A stretch of 61,304 nt of DNA, taken from NCBI GenBank assembly GCA_934202215.1, contig CAKPXR010000003.1, positions 1 to 61,304 on the forward strand. Reading direction: 5' to 3'. A program made the position numbers and the translations under genes. A model generated the notes under the pieces. That model was given only the letters and a program-made list of their open reading frames with translations, searched no databases and was not told the origin of the DNA. Positions 27,330 through 37,126 of this stretch are shown here, piece after piece; positions within the stretch are counted from its first letter, which is position 1; each line of letters begins with the position of its first letter. The DNA comes from an uncultured Veillonella sp. (lineage in GTDB: Bacteria; Bacillota; Negativicutes; Veillonellales; Veillonellaceae).

Positions 27330-29048
27330 TTATAAGTCTTGTAGTAATTCAGTAACCTTAGTTGCTACAGAGTCGATGACACATGTAATAGCCTCGCCAG
27401 ACTTACGTATTTGAATTTCTACTTCGTTATTTTCAAGTGTATTTTTACTTACTGTAATACGGAGTGGATAGCCAATTAAATCAGCATCTTTGAATTTTAC
27501 ACCAGCTCGATCCTTACGATCATCAAGTAACACATCTACACCCGCATCGTGTAATGCAGTATAAATTGTTTGACTTGTAGACATCAAAGCTTCGTCTTTT
27601 GCATTAATAGGTACTATAACGGCTTCAAATGGAGCAATAGAACGTGGCCAAATAATACCATTTTCATCGTGGTACTGCTCAATAGCTGCAGCTAATGTAC
27701 GAGATACACCAATACCATAACACCCCATAATCATTGGATTAGGACGACCATTTTGATCTAAGAATGTAGCTTGTAAAGCTTCAGAGTATTTTGTACCCAA
27801 TTTAAATACTTGACCTACTTCAATACCTTTAGCATGTTCTAATGCACCACCACAAGTTGGACAAACATCGTCATCTGTTATTAAACGAATCGGTGCAACA
27901 ATAATATCTTCTACATTAAAGTCACGTTTAGGATTAATGTTAATATAGTGTGCATCTTTCTTGTTTGCACCACCACAAACATTGTACGTTTCCATAACAG
28001 ATTCATCCACAACAATAGCAAACTCTTCTGTTTGTTTTAACCCAACAGGACTAATAAAGCCAGCTGTTAAACCTACTTTTTCTAATTCCTCTGGAGTAGC
28101 CATTTCTGGCTCTACAGAACCAAGCACAGCATGTTGTACAGCTACTTCATTTACTTCATGGTCACCACGAACAATGGCTAATACAACTTTACCATCAATA
28201 GAAAATACTACGGCTTTAATAGTTTTATGTAATGGAAGATTTAGCATATCCGCAACAGCTTCAATAGTACTTGCATTTGGAGTATCTACAATAGATAACT
28301 CTTGAAGTGCTTCTTCTTCCTGTTTCATAATACCAGGTTTACCAATCTCAATATTGGCAGCATAGTCACATTTTGTGCAGTACACAATATCTGCTTCACC
28401 TGCATCAGCAATAGCCATGAACTCATGGGTACCACTACCACCGATGGCACCACTATCAGCCTCTACCGGACGGAATGTAAGGCCACAACGCGTAAAAATA
28501 CGTGTGTATGCATCATACATAGATTTATAGGATTCATCTGAACCGGCTTCATCTACATCAAAAGAGTATGCATCTTTCATAATAAATTCGCGACTGCGCA
28601 TTAAACCATAACGCGGACGACGTTCATCACGGAATTTACTTTGAATTTGATATAAATTTACTGGTAATTGACGATATGAATTGATCTCATTTTTAACAAG
28701 AGTAGTAATCATCTCTTCATGAGTTGGTCCTAAGCAGAATTCATTATCATGACGATCATTAATACGCATCATTTCAGCGCCATATGCATTCCAACGGCCA
28801 GATTCTTTCCAAATTTCAGCAGGTTGCAAGATAGGCATCATGATTTCTTGAGCACTAGCACGATCCATTTCTTCACGTACAATAGCTTCGATTTTTTTGA
28901 TACTTCTCCAACCTAATGGTAAAAAGCTATATAAACCATTTGCAGTTTTGCGCATAAAACCAGCGCGAAGCATAAGCTGTTGGCTAACTACATCAGCGTC
29001 AGATGGAACCTCACGCAATGTAGGTGCATATAATTTAGTGGCTAACAT
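27330..29048 (-). CDS. proS: Prolyl-tRNA synthetase
   Basis: A class II synthetase of 572 aa, bacterial-type length, including the inserted editing domain (about 225-380, with HKTIKAVVF and VNEVAVQHAVLG). Motif 2 is seen around QIQSKFRDERRPRYGLMRSREF and motif 3 at GCYGIGVSRTLAA. The C-terminal anticodon-binding domain ends LQDL. It starts inside the ispG stop region (7-base overlap) and is the last gene before a terminator. This linkage of rseP, ispG and proS is a common Firmicute order. Confidence 0.97.
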   Translation of the reverse strand: MLATKLYAPTLREVPSDADVVSQQLMLRAGFMRKTANGLYSFLPLGWRSIKKIEAIVREEMDRASAQEIMMPILQPAEIWKESGRWNAYGAEMMRINDRHDNEFCLGPTHEEMITTLVKNEINSYRQLPVNLYQIQSKFRDERRPRYGLMRSREFIMKDAYSFDVDEAGSDESYKSMYDAYTRIFTRCGLTFRPVEADSGAIGGSGTHEFMAIADAGEADIVYCTKCDYAANIEIGKPGIMKQEEEALQELSIVDTPNASTIEAVADMLNLPLHKTIKAVVFSIDGKVVLAIVRGDHEVNEVAVQHAVLGSVEPEMATPEELEKVGLTAGFISPVGLKQTEEFAIVVDESVMETYNVCGGANKKDAHYININPKRDFNVEDIIVAPIRLITDDDVCPTCGGALEHAKGIEVGQVFKLGTKYSEALQATFLDQNGRPNPMIMGCYGIGVSRTLAAAIEQYHDENGIIWPRSIAPFEAVIVPINAKDEALMSTSQTIYTALHDAGVDVLLDDRKDRAGVKFKDADLIGYPLRITVSKNTLENNEVEIQIRKSGEAITCVIDSVATKVTELLQDL

Positions 29049-30127
29049 AAAGACTCCTCATCTAAGTTTTCTAAATATTGATCAATTTCTCTAAATAATG
29101 TATCTACTAATTCAGCTTCTGGCACAGTCTTGATAACTTCCCCTTTACGGAAGACAATACCTTGTCCATTACCACCAGCAATGCCGAAATCAGCCTCACG
29201 AGCCTCGCCAGGCCCATTTACGACACAACCCATAACAGCTACTTTAATAGGTGCTTTAATGGATGCTAAACGTTCCTCTACAATCCCTGCCATATCAAAT
29301 AAGTTTACTTGGCATCGACCGCATGTAGGACAAGAAATCATTGTAGCTCCAAAGTTTCGCAATCCTAGATTACTTAAAATACTTCGACCTACTTCAATTT
29401 CATGTATGGGATCACCTGTTAAGGATACCCGTAATGTATCACCAATACCGTCTAATAATAGCGCACCAATGCCCATAGCAGACTTAATGGTACCTTGTTT
29501 TATCGTACCAGCTTCAGTAACACCTAAATGCAATGGATATGGAATCTTATCGGATAACTTACGATAAGCTTCTACCATTAAAGGGACTTCTGTTGCTTTA
29601 ATAGATAATTTCATTTGATGGTAGTCGAGCTTCTCAAGAATTCGCACATGTTCTAATGCAGTTTCCACCATACCATCAGCTGTAGGATGACCTCCATGTG
29701 CATCGAGGATATGCTTTGGTAAAGACCCTGCATTAACGCCAATACGAATCGGGATTTGTTTAGGTTTAGCTTTTTCTATAACAGCTAATACCTTATCCTC
29801 ACCACCGATATTTCCTGGGTTAATACGCAATCCATCAACATTATTCTCGATAGCTTCTAACGCTAATTTATAGTCAAAGTGAATATCAGCAATTAAAGGA
29901 ATATTAATACCAGCACGAACGGCTTTTAACGCTTTTGCAGATGCCATTGTAGGAACTGCAACACGTACTAGTTCACAACCAGCCTCAGCTAAACGATTTA
30001 TTTCAGCTATAGCCTTTTCCGTATGAATTGGATCTGTAGTAATCATAGATTGAATGCTTACCGGTGCATAATCACCTATTTTAACTGTACCTACATAGAT
30101 ACCATTTGTTGGTTTACGTACAATCAT
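29042..30127 (-). CDS. ispG: 4-hydroxy-3-methylbut-2-enyl diphosphate synthase (IspG)
   Basis: Penultimate step of the MEP isoprenoid pathway: reduces methylerythritol cyclodiphosphate to HMBPP with a [4Fe-4S] cluster. The 361-aa protein has the TIM-barrel N-terminus (PVSIQSMITTDP, VRVAVPT) and the cluster ligands in SCPTCGRCQVNL and GCVVNGPGEA. dxr is two genes upstream and ispH lies far upstream at the right edge, so three MEP enzymes are in this window. Confidence 0.97.
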   Translation of the reverse strand: MIVRKPTNGIYVGTVKIGDYAPVSIQSMITTDPIHTEKAIAEINRLAEAGCELVRVAVPTMASAKALKAVRAGINIPLIADIHFDYKLALEAIENNVDGLRINPGNIGGEDKVLAVIEKAKPKQIPIRIGVNAGSLPKHILDAHGGHPTADGMVETALEHVRILEKLDYHQMKLSIKATEVPLMVEAYRKLSDKIPYPLHLGVTEAGTIKQGTIKSAMGIGALLLDGIGDTLRVSLTGDPIHEIEVGRSILSNLGLRNFGATMISCPTCGRCQVNLFDMAGIVEERLASIKAPIKVAVMGCVVNGPGEAREADFGIAGGNGQGIVFRKGEVIKTVPEAELVDTLFREIDQYLENLDEESLC

Positions 30128-30145
30128 TCTAATCTCCCATCTATC

Positions 30146-31162
30146 TTATAGTAATCGGAATATATCCTGAGTTGTTACATATAAGAATAATGCTACCATT
30201 AAAGCAACACCAACCATTTGAATATACATTAGTGCCTTAGCAGGTAATTTACGACCTGTAATTGCTTCAGCCAAAATAATAATTAAATGACCACCATCTA
30301 ATACTGGTAATGGTAAAAGATTGATAACTCCTAAGTTAATACTTAAAAATGCGGCAAAGCTTAATAGTGGTGCAAAACCAGATTGTGCTATAGTGCCAGC
30401 CATTTGTGAAATACCTACTGGGCCGGATAATTCTGCAGCTTGTGTACCGCGAATCATATCATATAAGCCACTTAACATAGCTACAATTGTTTGACCAGTA
30501 CGAGTAACAGCTAGACTCAAAGACTCGCCTATACTATAACTTTCTCGTGTAAAACTAGGATAAATACCAATTTTAGGACTATCTTGTTCCATTTTTGGAA
30601 TCACTGTAGTTTCTACAGTTTCTCCGTCTCGATCTACCACAACGGTAACACCATGGTTGGCAGTACCTTGTAAACTAGGACGGATTTCATCCCACGTTAA
30701 AATCTTTTTACCATCAATAGTAAGAATTCGATCATTTGATTGTAAATGAGCTTGTTCAGCGGCACTACCAGGTATAATATTACCAATAACAGGATCATTT
30801 GTATAAGTAAGATTACCTACTGTTGCATTAAGGCCAAAGAATAAAACAATGGCCAATAAAAAATTGAATACTGCCCCTGCAGAAATAACAATAAATTTCT
30901 TCCATGCAGGTTTAGTATAAAATGACCGTTCATTTAACGGCTCGTCAGGACTCATGCCAGCAATACGATTAAAGCCACCAAGAGGAATGATTCGAATAGA
31001 ATATAAGGTTTCCCCTTTTTGAACTTTAAAAATCGCAGGTCCAAAACCTATAGCGAATTCGTCTACTTGCATACCCGACATTTTTGCTGTAATAAAATGG
31101 CCTAACTCATGAATAAACACGATTAAACCAAATACAAATATTGTGGCTAATGCCGTTGTCAT
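30146..31162 (-). CDS. rseP: Site-2 protease RseP
   Basis: Intramembrane zinc metalloprotease of 338 aa. HELGH in the first membrane helix (FIHELGHFITAKM) gives two zinc ligands, and LPLPVLDGGHL near 285 gives the third region. One PDZ domain lies between (about 115-200). There are hydrophobic helices at the N-terminus, about 90-110, 265-290 and the C-terminus. Relatives cut anti-sigma factors, as RseP does to RseA or RsiW, but no substrate gene is adjacent. Confidence 0.95.
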   Translation of the reverse strand: MTTALATIFVFGLIVFIHELGHFITAKMSGMQVDEFAIGFGPAIFKVQKGETLYSIRIIPLGGFNRIAGMSPDEPLNERSFYTKPAWKKFIVISAGAVFNFLLAIVLFFGLNATVGNLTYTNDPVIGNIIPGSAAEQAHLQSNDRILTIDGKKILTWDEIRPSLQGTANHGVTVVVDRDGETVETTVIPKMEQDSPKIGIYPSFTRESYSIGESLSLAVTRTGQTIVAMLSGLYDMIRGTQAAELSGPVGISQMAGTIAQSGFAPLLSFAAFLSINLGVINLLPLPVLDGGHLIIILAEAITGRKLPAKALMYIQMVGVALMVALFLYVTTQDIFRLL

Positions 31163-31170
31163 ATATACTC

Positions 31171-32316
31171 CTATACCATCAATGATGTAGCCTTTTCACG
31201 AGCCCATCTATCAATAGCTAATAAATTGTCTAACGTAAAGTCATCTTCAGGTCCCATAGATTCTAGAACTGATGTAACGACTTTGTAAATATCACCAAAG
31301 GCGATTTTATCATCTAAAAATGCATAAACTGCTGTTTCGTTTGCAGCATTAAATACGGCTGGTTTAAAGCCACTTGCTCGTCCTACTTCATATGCTAAAC
31401 GAAGAGCAGGAAAATCATCATATCGTGGTGGCAAAAACTCTAATTGTAAGGCTTTAGTAAAATCAAGATGATTCATACTTAAAACTTCACGTTTTGGATA
31501 TGTCAAAGCATATTGAATAGGCTCGCGCATATCTGGATTCCCCATCTGAGCTAATATAGCCCCATCTTTCATGCGTATCATTGAATGAACGATACTCTGA
31601 GGATGTACCACAACATCAATATGATCAAAATCAAAACCAAATAGCCAATGAGCTTCGATTACCTCTAAGCCCTTGTTAAATAGAGATGCAGAGTCGATAG
31701 TAATCTTATTGCCCATATTCCAAGTTGGATGTCGCAAGCAATCTGCAGCTGTGGCAGTTTGAATCTTATCAGAGTCCCAAGTACGTAAAGGGCCACCAGA
31801 AGCTGTAACGATTAAAGAATCAACATTATCGCGATTTTGTCCTTCTAAGCATTGGAAAATAGCACTGTGTTCACTATCAATAGGTAAAATTTGTACGCCA
31901 TACTCTTTCGCTAAGGATGTAATCAATGGGCCACCAGCTACTAATGTTTCTTTATTAGCAAGACCAATGGTCTTACCTTTTTTGATAGCCTCCACAGTAG
32001 GTTCAATACCAGCAGCACCTACAATAGCAGTTACAACCATAGTAGCTTCTTGAATTGTTGCTGCCGAAATAAGCGCTTCCTTTCCACCTACAAGTTTTGT
32101 AGGACCTGTATAGCGACCTTGTAGCTCTATAAAAGCATTTTCATCAACTAGTCCAGCTACTAATGGCTGATATTCTTTAATTTGTTGTTCTAAGAGGTCA
32201 ATATTATGATGTGCCACTAAGGCAACCACCTTGAATTGATCTGGATGTTGAGATACTACATCTAGTGTCTGTGTACCGATTGAGCCAGTACTGCCAATAA
32301 TACTTAGGTATTTCAT
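31171..32316 (-). CDS. dxr: 1-deoxy-D-xylulose 5-phosphate reductoisomerase
   Basis: MEP-pathway enzyme that makes methylerythritol phosphate with NADPH. The 381-aa protein starts with the dinucleotide loop IIGSTGSIGTQTLDVV. It also has LANKETLVAGG, the metal-site PIDSEHSAIFQ, and TASGGPLR and HPTWNMGNKITIDSASLFNKG. Length is normal. GAGGTAAGCTT precedes the ATG. It lies between cdsA and rseP, the standard order. Confidence 0.97.
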   Translation of the reverse strand: MKYLSIIGSTGSIGTQTLDVVSQHPDQFKVVALVAHHNIDLLEQQIKEYQPLVAGLVDENAFIELQGRYTGPTKLVGGKEALISAATIQEATMVVTAIVGAAGIEPTVEAIKKGKTIGLANKETLVAGGPLITSLAKEYGVQILPIDSEHSAIFQCLEGQNRDNVDSLIVTASGGPLRTWDSDKIQTATAADCLRHPTWNMGNKITIDSASLFNKGLEVIEAHWLFGFDFDHIDVVVHPQSIVHSMIRMKDGAILAQMGNPDMREPIQYALTYPKREVLSMNHLDFTKALQLEFLPPRYDDFPALRLAYEVGRASGFKPAVFNAANETAVYAFLDDKIAFGDIYKVVTSVLESMGPEDDFTLDNLLAIDRWAREKATSLMV

Positions 32317-32334
32317 AAGCTTACCTCTATTAGA

Positions 32335-33159
32335 TTAGTACGAAAAGAGTAATATATATATCAATGTAATAGGAGCCGCAAATAATAAGCTATCAAAACG
32401 ATCCAATACACCACCATGACCTGGTAGTAAAGTACCAGAATCTTTCACATTACATAATCGTTTAATCTTTGATTCAAATAAATCACCTAATGGTGCAAGT
32501 ATACCGCTAATCATACCAACATGAATGCCCATCCACCATGGAATACCTACGATATACGAAAATACAGCGCCTGTAATAATACAACCGATAAAGCCACCAA
32601 TAAAACCTTCTAGTGTTTTATTGGGACTAATTGATGGAACAATTTTACGTTTACCAAAGGCACGACCAGCAAAATAAGCAAAAGTATCACTAGCCCATGT
32701 TGTAAACAATACTAGCCAAAGAGTAATTGTTCCCCAATTATATAATTCAAATGGCATTGATAGAGTCATGTATATAGAGTCATGACGAATCATGAGCAAC
32801 GAAATCATACCAATACCAACATATAATAAGCCAAATACACTAAATGAAACACTAGCTAAAGAGTATTTGTTTTCACCAAATGTACATAACATATAATTGG
32901 CTGATAAACTCAATACAAATATAGCTATTGCTAGAATATACTGATGACATGCAAAAGCAATCATCAATAGTAAAATACTAATATAGCCCCATAAAATGGA
33001 CATCCGAACATGTTTAGCTTTACCTAGTAAAACAAACTCACGCCAGCCCAATAGCGCTAATAATGTAATTAGAATATCATATACAGGTCCGCCTAATGTA
33101 ATGGCCCCTAAGGCAATAATAAAACCTATAACAGCGGTTATAACACGTGTTTTTAACAT
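32335..33159 (-). CDS. cdsA: Phosphatidate cytidylyltransferase
   Basis: An integral membrane enzyme of 274 aa that makes CDP-diacylglycerol for phospholipid synthesis. About eight hydrophobic segments are visible. The family signature near the C-terminus is seen as SGTLLPGHGGVLDRFDS (about 240-257), preceded by LGDLFESKIKR. It starts two bases after uppS, with AGGAAT as ribosome binding site. Confidence 0.95.
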   Translation of the reverse strand: MLKTRVITAVIGFIIALGAITLGGPVYDILITLLALLGWREFVLLGKAKHVRMSILWGYISILLLMIAFACHQYILAIAIFVLSLSANYMLCTFGENKYSLASVSFSVFGLLYVGIGMISLLMIRHDSIYMTLSMPFELYNWGTITLWLVLFTTWASDTFAYFAGRAFGKRKIVPSISPNKTLEGFIGGFIGCIITGAVFSYIVGIPWWMGIHVGMISGILAPLGDLFESKIKRLCNVKDSGTLLPGHGGVLDRFDSLLFAAPITLIYILLFSY

Positions 33160-33161
33160 TT

Positions 33162-33926
33162 TTATTCCTCATCACGTAAGCCACCAAACCGGCGTTCTCG
33201 TTTTTGATATGCTGCAACAGCCTCTAATAATGTTTCCTTAGTAAAATCTGGCCAGTTTAAATCAGTAAACCAAAATTCTGCGTAAGCTAGCTGCCACAAT
33301 AAAAAGTTACTAATTCTAAAATCACTACTTGGACGAATTAATAAATCCACATCGCTAAACTCTTTTGTGAAAAGTTGAGCGCTAACATAGTCTTCTGTAA
33401 TGTCGTCTGTAGTAATAGTTCCATCCACAACAGAATTTGTAATATCGCGGATAGTTCTTACTATTTCATCACGCCCACCATAGTTTATTGCTAACTGTAA
33501 GGTAAGGCCTGTATTATTCTGAGTTAATAATTCGGCATCGTGAATAATCTTTTGAAGCTCATCTGAAAGAGCACCGATATATCCAATAAAACGAATACGC
33601 ACATTATGTTCATGCATATACTTAACATTATTATTTAAGTATTCTTTTATGAGAGCCATAAGTAAAGAAACTTCCTGTTCAGGACGCTTCCAGTTCTCTG
33701 TGGAGAAGCCATATACCGTAAGAGCTCTAATTCCAATCTCATCTGCAGCAATAACAATCTGCTTTAATACGTCGGCCCCTGCGCGGTGTCCCATTGATCG
33801 TGGCATACCTCTTCGTTTTGCCCAACGACCATTACCATCCATAATAATAGCAACATGTTTTGGTATCACATTACTATGAATAACAGGCGTATCAGATAGT
33901 TTACGGTTAAATAATTTCTTTAGCAT
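33162..33926 (-). CDS. uppS: Undecaprenyl diphosphate synthase
   Basis: Cis-prenyltransferase of 254 aa that makes the C55 lipid carrier for peptidoglycan. MDGNGRWAKRRGMPRSMGH (from about 29) binds the pyrophosphate. YGFSTENWKRP, NYGGRDEI and DLLIRPSSDFRISNFLLWQ are further landmarks (the usual RTSGE is IRPSSD here). A GAGGTAGACT site precedes the ATG at 33926 inside the 3' end of the 83-aa gene, a 20-base overlap. Confidence 0.96.
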   Translation of the reverse strand: MLKKLFNRKLSDTPVIHSNVIPKHVAIIMDGNGRWAKRRGMPRSMGHRAGADVLKQIVIAADEIGIRALTVYGFSTENWKRPEQEVSLLMALIKEYLNNNVKYMHEHNVRIRFIGYIGALSDELQKIIHDAELLTQNNTGLTLQLAINYGGRDEIVRTIRDITNSVVDGTITTDDITEDYVSAQLFTKEFSDVDLLIRPSSDFRISNFLLWQLAYAEFWFTDLNWPDFTKETLLEAVAAYQKRERRFGGLRDEE

Positions 33927-34158
33927 AGTCTACCTCGATAGAATTTCCGAAGTCGCTGGCAATCATTGGTCTATACACTAGTATATGTAAACACTTATCA
34001 ACCTTGGTAATACGTGCTACATAAAATCCTTTATCAGCAATATCAAAAAAGCGATTAAAGGATCCCCCAATCATTACCTTAAAAGGAATATGGGCAGCTT
34101 GCAAACGAGACTTTGCAAGCTGCCATGGCATTCCAATAAGGCTATTAGAATCTAACAT
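33907..34158 (-). CDS. Small conserved-looking protein of unknown function (83 aa)
   Basis: An unrecognised 83-residue cytosolic protein. Its ATG overlaps the frr stop (TAATG) and its own end overlaps the uppS start by 20 bases, so it is translated as part of the operon. The segment GMPWQLAKSRLQAAHIPFKV has the shape of a PASTA-like beta-alpha unit (MxxxxAKxxLxxAxIxxxV), followed by strands ending in LVYRPM. It has no membrane segment, cysteine pair or known motif. The PASTA likeness is only a visual impression. Confidence 0.7.
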   Translation of the reverse strand: MLDSNSLIGMPWQLAKSRLQAAHIPFKVMIGGSFNRFFDIADKGFYVARITKVDKCLHILVYRPMIASDFGNSIEVDYAKEII

Positions 34159-34718
34159 TATACTTCTAATACGTCCTTTTCTTTTACTGCTTTTAATTCA
34201 TCAATCTGCTTAATTTTAGCATCAGTAAGTTTTTGAATTTGATCTAAACCGTCTTTAGCATCATCTTCAGTAATTGTTTTAGCTTTCTCTTCTTTTTTCA
34301 ATGCATCATTTAAATCACGACGAATATTTCGTACTGCAACTTTAGCATCTTCAGCTTTTTTATGAACAACTTTAACAATTTCTTTACGACGTTCCTCAGT
34401 TAATTGAGGAATAGTCAATCGAATTTGAGCACCATCATTACCAGGATTTAAACCAAGATCAGATTGTAAGATTGCTTTTTCAATAGCACCAATCATAGTT
34501 TTATCCCAAGGTGCAATAACGATCATACGAGGCTCAGGCACGGAGATATTTGCAACTTGGTTAATTGGAGATGGGCTACCATAATAGTCAACCATTACTT
34601 TGTCAAGCAATGCTACACTAGCACGGCCTGTACGAATAGATGCAAATTCATGTTTTAAAGCCTCAATAGACTTATTCATGCGTTCTTCTGCTTGCTGCAA
34701 CAATTCTTTAATTTCCAT
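34158..34718 (-). CDS. frr: Ribosome recycling factor
   Basis: Splits post-termination ribosomes together with EF-G. The 186-aa protein shows the tRNA-shaped RRF pattern: MNKSIEALKHEFASIRTGRAS at the N-terminus, DYYGSPSPINQVANISVPEPR, and the long C-terminal helix ending in KIKQIDELKAVKEKDVLEV. It lies five bases after pyrH and overlaps the 83-aa gene. Confidence 0.97.
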   Translation of the reverse strand: MEIKELLQQAEERMNKSIEALKHEFASIRTGRASVALLDKVMVDYYGSPSPINQVANISVPEPRMIVIAPWDKTMIGAIEKAILQSDLGLNPGNDGAQIRLTIPQLTEERRKEIVKVVHKKAEDAKVAVRNIRRDLNDALKKEEKAKTITEDDAKDGLDQIQKLTDAKIKQIDELKAVKEKDVLEV

Positions 34719-34723
34719 TTGAA

Positions 34724-35449
34724 TTATTCTCCTCGAACAATAGTCCCGATTTCTTCGCCTTTAGCGGCTTTTGTAATGTTACCAGGAATATCCATGCTAA
34801 ACACAATAATAGGAATATTATTATCTTTACATAAAGTTGTGGATGTTGCATCCATAACCTTTAATTCTTTTGTGATGATATCATTATATGTTAATTCATC
34901 AAATTTAACGGCATTAGGATTCGTTTTAGGATCAGAATCATATACACCATCAGCAAACTTCTTCGCCATCAAAATTGCATCTGCTTCAATTTCAGCAGCG
35001 CGCAATGCAGCAGTTGTATCTGTAGAGAAGTATGGTTTACCAAGACCTGCACCAAAGATTACGATACGTTTTTTCTCTAAGTGACGAATTGCACGACGAC
35101 GAATATAAGGTTCTGCAATTTCTTGCATTTCGATAGCAGTTTGAACACGAGTGTCTACGCCTGCTTGTTCTAATGCATCTTGCAATGCTAAGGAGTTCAT
35201 TACTGTTGCTAGCATACCCATATAGTCAGCTGTAGCACGGTCCATACCTTGATTACTACCTGCTAACCCTCTCCACAAGTTACCGCCACCAACAACAATT
35301 GCGATTTCTAAATCAGTGGATTTTGCTAAAGCAGCAATTTCTTTTGCAAATTCTTCAACAACATCAGGGTTAATACCAAAACCTTGTTCACCCGCTAATG
35401 CTTCACCACTCAACTTCAAAACAATACGTCTAAAGTTTCTCTTTGCCAT
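34724..35449 (-). CDS. pyrH: UMP kinase
   Basis: Phosphorylates UMP to UDP. The 241-aa amino-acid-kinase fold protein has [36 protein letters not shown] and a C-terminal [11 protein letters not shown]. Length is normal. It lies between tsf and frr as in most bacteria. A strong hairpin separates it from tsf, which may reduce its transcription relative to rpsB and tsf. Confidence 0.97.
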   Translation of the reverse strand: MAKRNFRRIVLKLSGEALAGEQGFGINPDVVEEFAKEIAALAKSTDLEIAIVVGGGNLWRGLAGSNQGMDRATADYMGMLATVMNSLALQDALEQAGVDTRVQTAIEMQEIAEPYIRRRAIRHLEKKRIVIFGAGLGKPYFSTDTTAALRAAEIEADAILMAKKFADGVYDSDPKTNPNAVKFDELTYNDIITKELKVMDATSTTLCKDNNIPIIVFSMDIPGNITKAAKGEEIGTIVRGE

Positions 35450-35470
35450 GTGTTTACTCCTCTATTGCAA

Positions 35471-35502
35471 AATAAGAGAACACTGTACGGTGTTCTCTTA
35501 TT
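35471..35502 (-). terminator. Hairpin between tsf and pyrH (partial terminator)
   Basis: A perfect 13-bp stem AATAAGAGAACAC/GTGTTCTCTTATT with a 6-base loop, 9 bases after the tsf stop. Only a weak U-run (TTTTGC) follows, so it may attenuate or protect the rpsB-tsf message rather than stop all transcription. Confidence 0.65.
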
Positions 35503-35511
35503 ATTTCTTAA

Positions 35512-36192
35512 TTATTTACCAACAGATGCCATTACTTCAGCTACGAAGTCATCTTGGCGTTTTTCAATGCCTTCACCCAAACCGTAGCGAACAAAACGAC
35601 GTACGTTGATGTTTTCACCGATTTTTGCAATATTTTCATTAATGATGTCTGTAACAGTTTTGTCGCCATCTTTAATGAATACTTGTTCTAATAGGCAGTT
35701 TTCTTTATAGAATTTTTCAATACGACCAGCAACCATTTTTTCCAAAACAGCTTCAGGTTTTGGTTTACGGCCAGCTTTAACGTCTTCTTCAGCTTCTACT
35801 TTAGCTTGTTCCAACAATACTTGTTTTTCGTGTTCGATTACTTCAGCAGGAACTTCTTCACGGTTCAAGTATGTAGGGTTTACAGCTGCGATTTGCATAG
35901 CGATATCGCGTGCCAAGTTTTGGAAATCATCAGTTTTAGCAACGAAGTCAGTTTCGCAGTTAACTTCTACCAATACACCGATACGGCCACCAGCGTGGAT
36001 GTAAGATTGTACTACACCTTCAGCTGCGATACGACCAGCTTTTTTAGCTGCAGCAGCCAAACCTTTTTCACGAAGAAGGTCAACCGCTTTTTCGATATTA
36101 CCGTCAGTTTCAACCAATGCTTTTTTAGCGTCCATCATACCTGCGCCAGTCATGTCGCGCAATTCTTTTACCAAAGCAGCAGTAATTGCCAT
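35512..36192 (-). CDS. tsf: Elongation factor Ts (short form)
   Basis: Recycles EF-Tu. The N-terminal UBA-like domain is [20 protein letters not shown] and the core has [16 protein letters not shown]. At 226 aa it is shorter than E. coli EF-Ts (283 aa): the second half of the core is reduced to one subdomain plus a C-terminal helical module. It follows rpsB with a hairpin in the intergenic spacer. TAGGAGGAAC precedes the ATG. Confidence 0.96.
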   Translation of the reverse strand: MAITAALVKELRDMTGAGMMDAKKALVETDGNIEKAVDLLREKGLAAAAKKAGRIAAEGVVQSYIHAGGRIGVLVEVNCETDFVAKTDDFQNLARDIAMQIAAVNPTYLNREEVPAEVIEHEKQVLLEQAKVEAEEDVKAGRKPKPEAVLEKMVAGRIEKFYKENCLLEQVFIKDGDKTVTDIINENIAKIGENINVRRFVRYGLGEGIEKRQDDFVAEVMASVGK

Positions 36193-36212
36193 TATTTTGT
36201 TCCTCCTAGTAC

Positions 36213-36247
36213 TAATTAAGGTAAGGATATAGTCCTTACCCTAATTA
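36213..36247 (-). other. Palindromic hairpin between rpsB and tsf
   Basis: TAATTA and GGTAAGGA are mirrored by TCCTTACC and TAATTA around a 5-base loop. Each arm also has one unpaired base between its two blocks. No U-run follows on the minus strand, so it is more likely an RNA-processing or stability element than a terminator. It ends 8 bases upstream of the tsf ribosome binding site. Confidence 0.5.
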
Positions 36248-36307
36248 TATATGTTATAGATTTATCTTTCAAATGCTAATCAGAAATGATTAAGTAGCTT
36301 AACAGAA

Positions 36308-37021
36308 TTATTCTGCAGCTTCAGCACCGTCTAAAGATTCGCCTTGACGACCTTCAAGAACAGCGTCTGCCATTTTACCAGCCAATAATTTTACAGCGCG
36401 GATAGCGTCATCATTTGCTGGGATTGGGAATTCTACTTCATCAGGATCGCAGTTAGTGTCAACTGTTGCAACAACTGGAATACCCAATTTTTTAGCTTCT
36501 GCAATAGCGATTTTTTCTTTTTTAGGATCAACTACGAAAAGAGCACCTGGCATTTTAGGCATATCTTTGATGCCGCCAAGATATTTTTCCAATTTTTCCA
36601 TTTCATGACGAAGACCGATAACTTCTTTTTTAGGCAATACTTCGAAAGTACCATCTTCAGCCATAGCTTCCAATTGTTTTAAACGTTTAATACGAGTTTC
36701 AATTGTTTTGAAGTTAGTCAACATACCGCCCAACCAACGTTCGTTAACGAAGAACATGTTAGCACGGATAGCTTCTTCTTTAATAGCTTCTTGAGCTTGT
36801 TTTTTAGTACCTACGAATAAGATTACTTCGCCTTGAGAAGCAACTTCACGCAAGAAAGTGTAAGCTTCTTCTACTTTTTTAACTGTTTTAGACAAGTCAA
36901 TGATATAAATACCATTGCGTTCAGTGAAGATGAATTTCGCCATTTTAGGGTTCCATCTTCTAGTCTGATGACCAAAGTGTACACCAGCCTCTAATAATTG
37001 TTTCATTGATACTACTGCCAT
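36308..37021 (-). CDS. rpsB: 30S ribosomal protein S2
   Basis: A 237-aa protein with the S2 signatures [24 protein letters not shown] at the N-terminus (shown here over two landmarks) and [17 protein letters not shown] near 190. S2 binds the 30S neck and helps load S1, whose gene is at the right edge. CAGGAGGTGCC precedes the ATG. A promoter with a structured, GC-richer leader of about 100 bases lies upstream. Confidence 0.97.
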   Translation of the reverse strand: MAVVSMKQLLEAGVHFGHQTRRWNPKMAKFIFTERNGIYIIDLSKTVKKVEEAYTFLREVASQGEVILFVGTKKQAQEAIKEEAIRANMFFVNERWLGGMLTNFKTIETRIKRLKQLEAMAEDGTFEVLPKKEVIGLRHEMEKLEKYLGGIKDMPKMPGALFVVDPKKEKIAIAEAKKLGIPVVATVDTNCDPDEVEFPIPANDDAIRAVKLLAGKMADAVLEGRQGESLDGAEAAE

Positions 37022-37120
37022 TGTGGCACCTCCTGTTAATTAACCTCCGCCGCTTCATCCTTCGGGTCACCCAAAATTAGGCACAGTACCGAAGTCCACC
37101 GACGTGCATATTTTTCATAC
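37022..37120 (-). promoter_or_regulatory. Candidate S2 autoregulatory leader with pseudoknot
   Basis: The 5' leader of rpsB is visibly richer in G and C than its surroundings. GCAC (37107-37104) pairs with GTGC (37084-37081), enclosing CTTCGG (37094-37089), which can pair with CCGAAG (37065-37060) downstream. That gives a pseudoknot. A GGG/CCC mini-hairpin lies next to it. This is how ribosomal-protein leaders often look, but identity was not confirmed. Confidence 0.45.
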
Positions 37121-37126
37121 CCAGTA

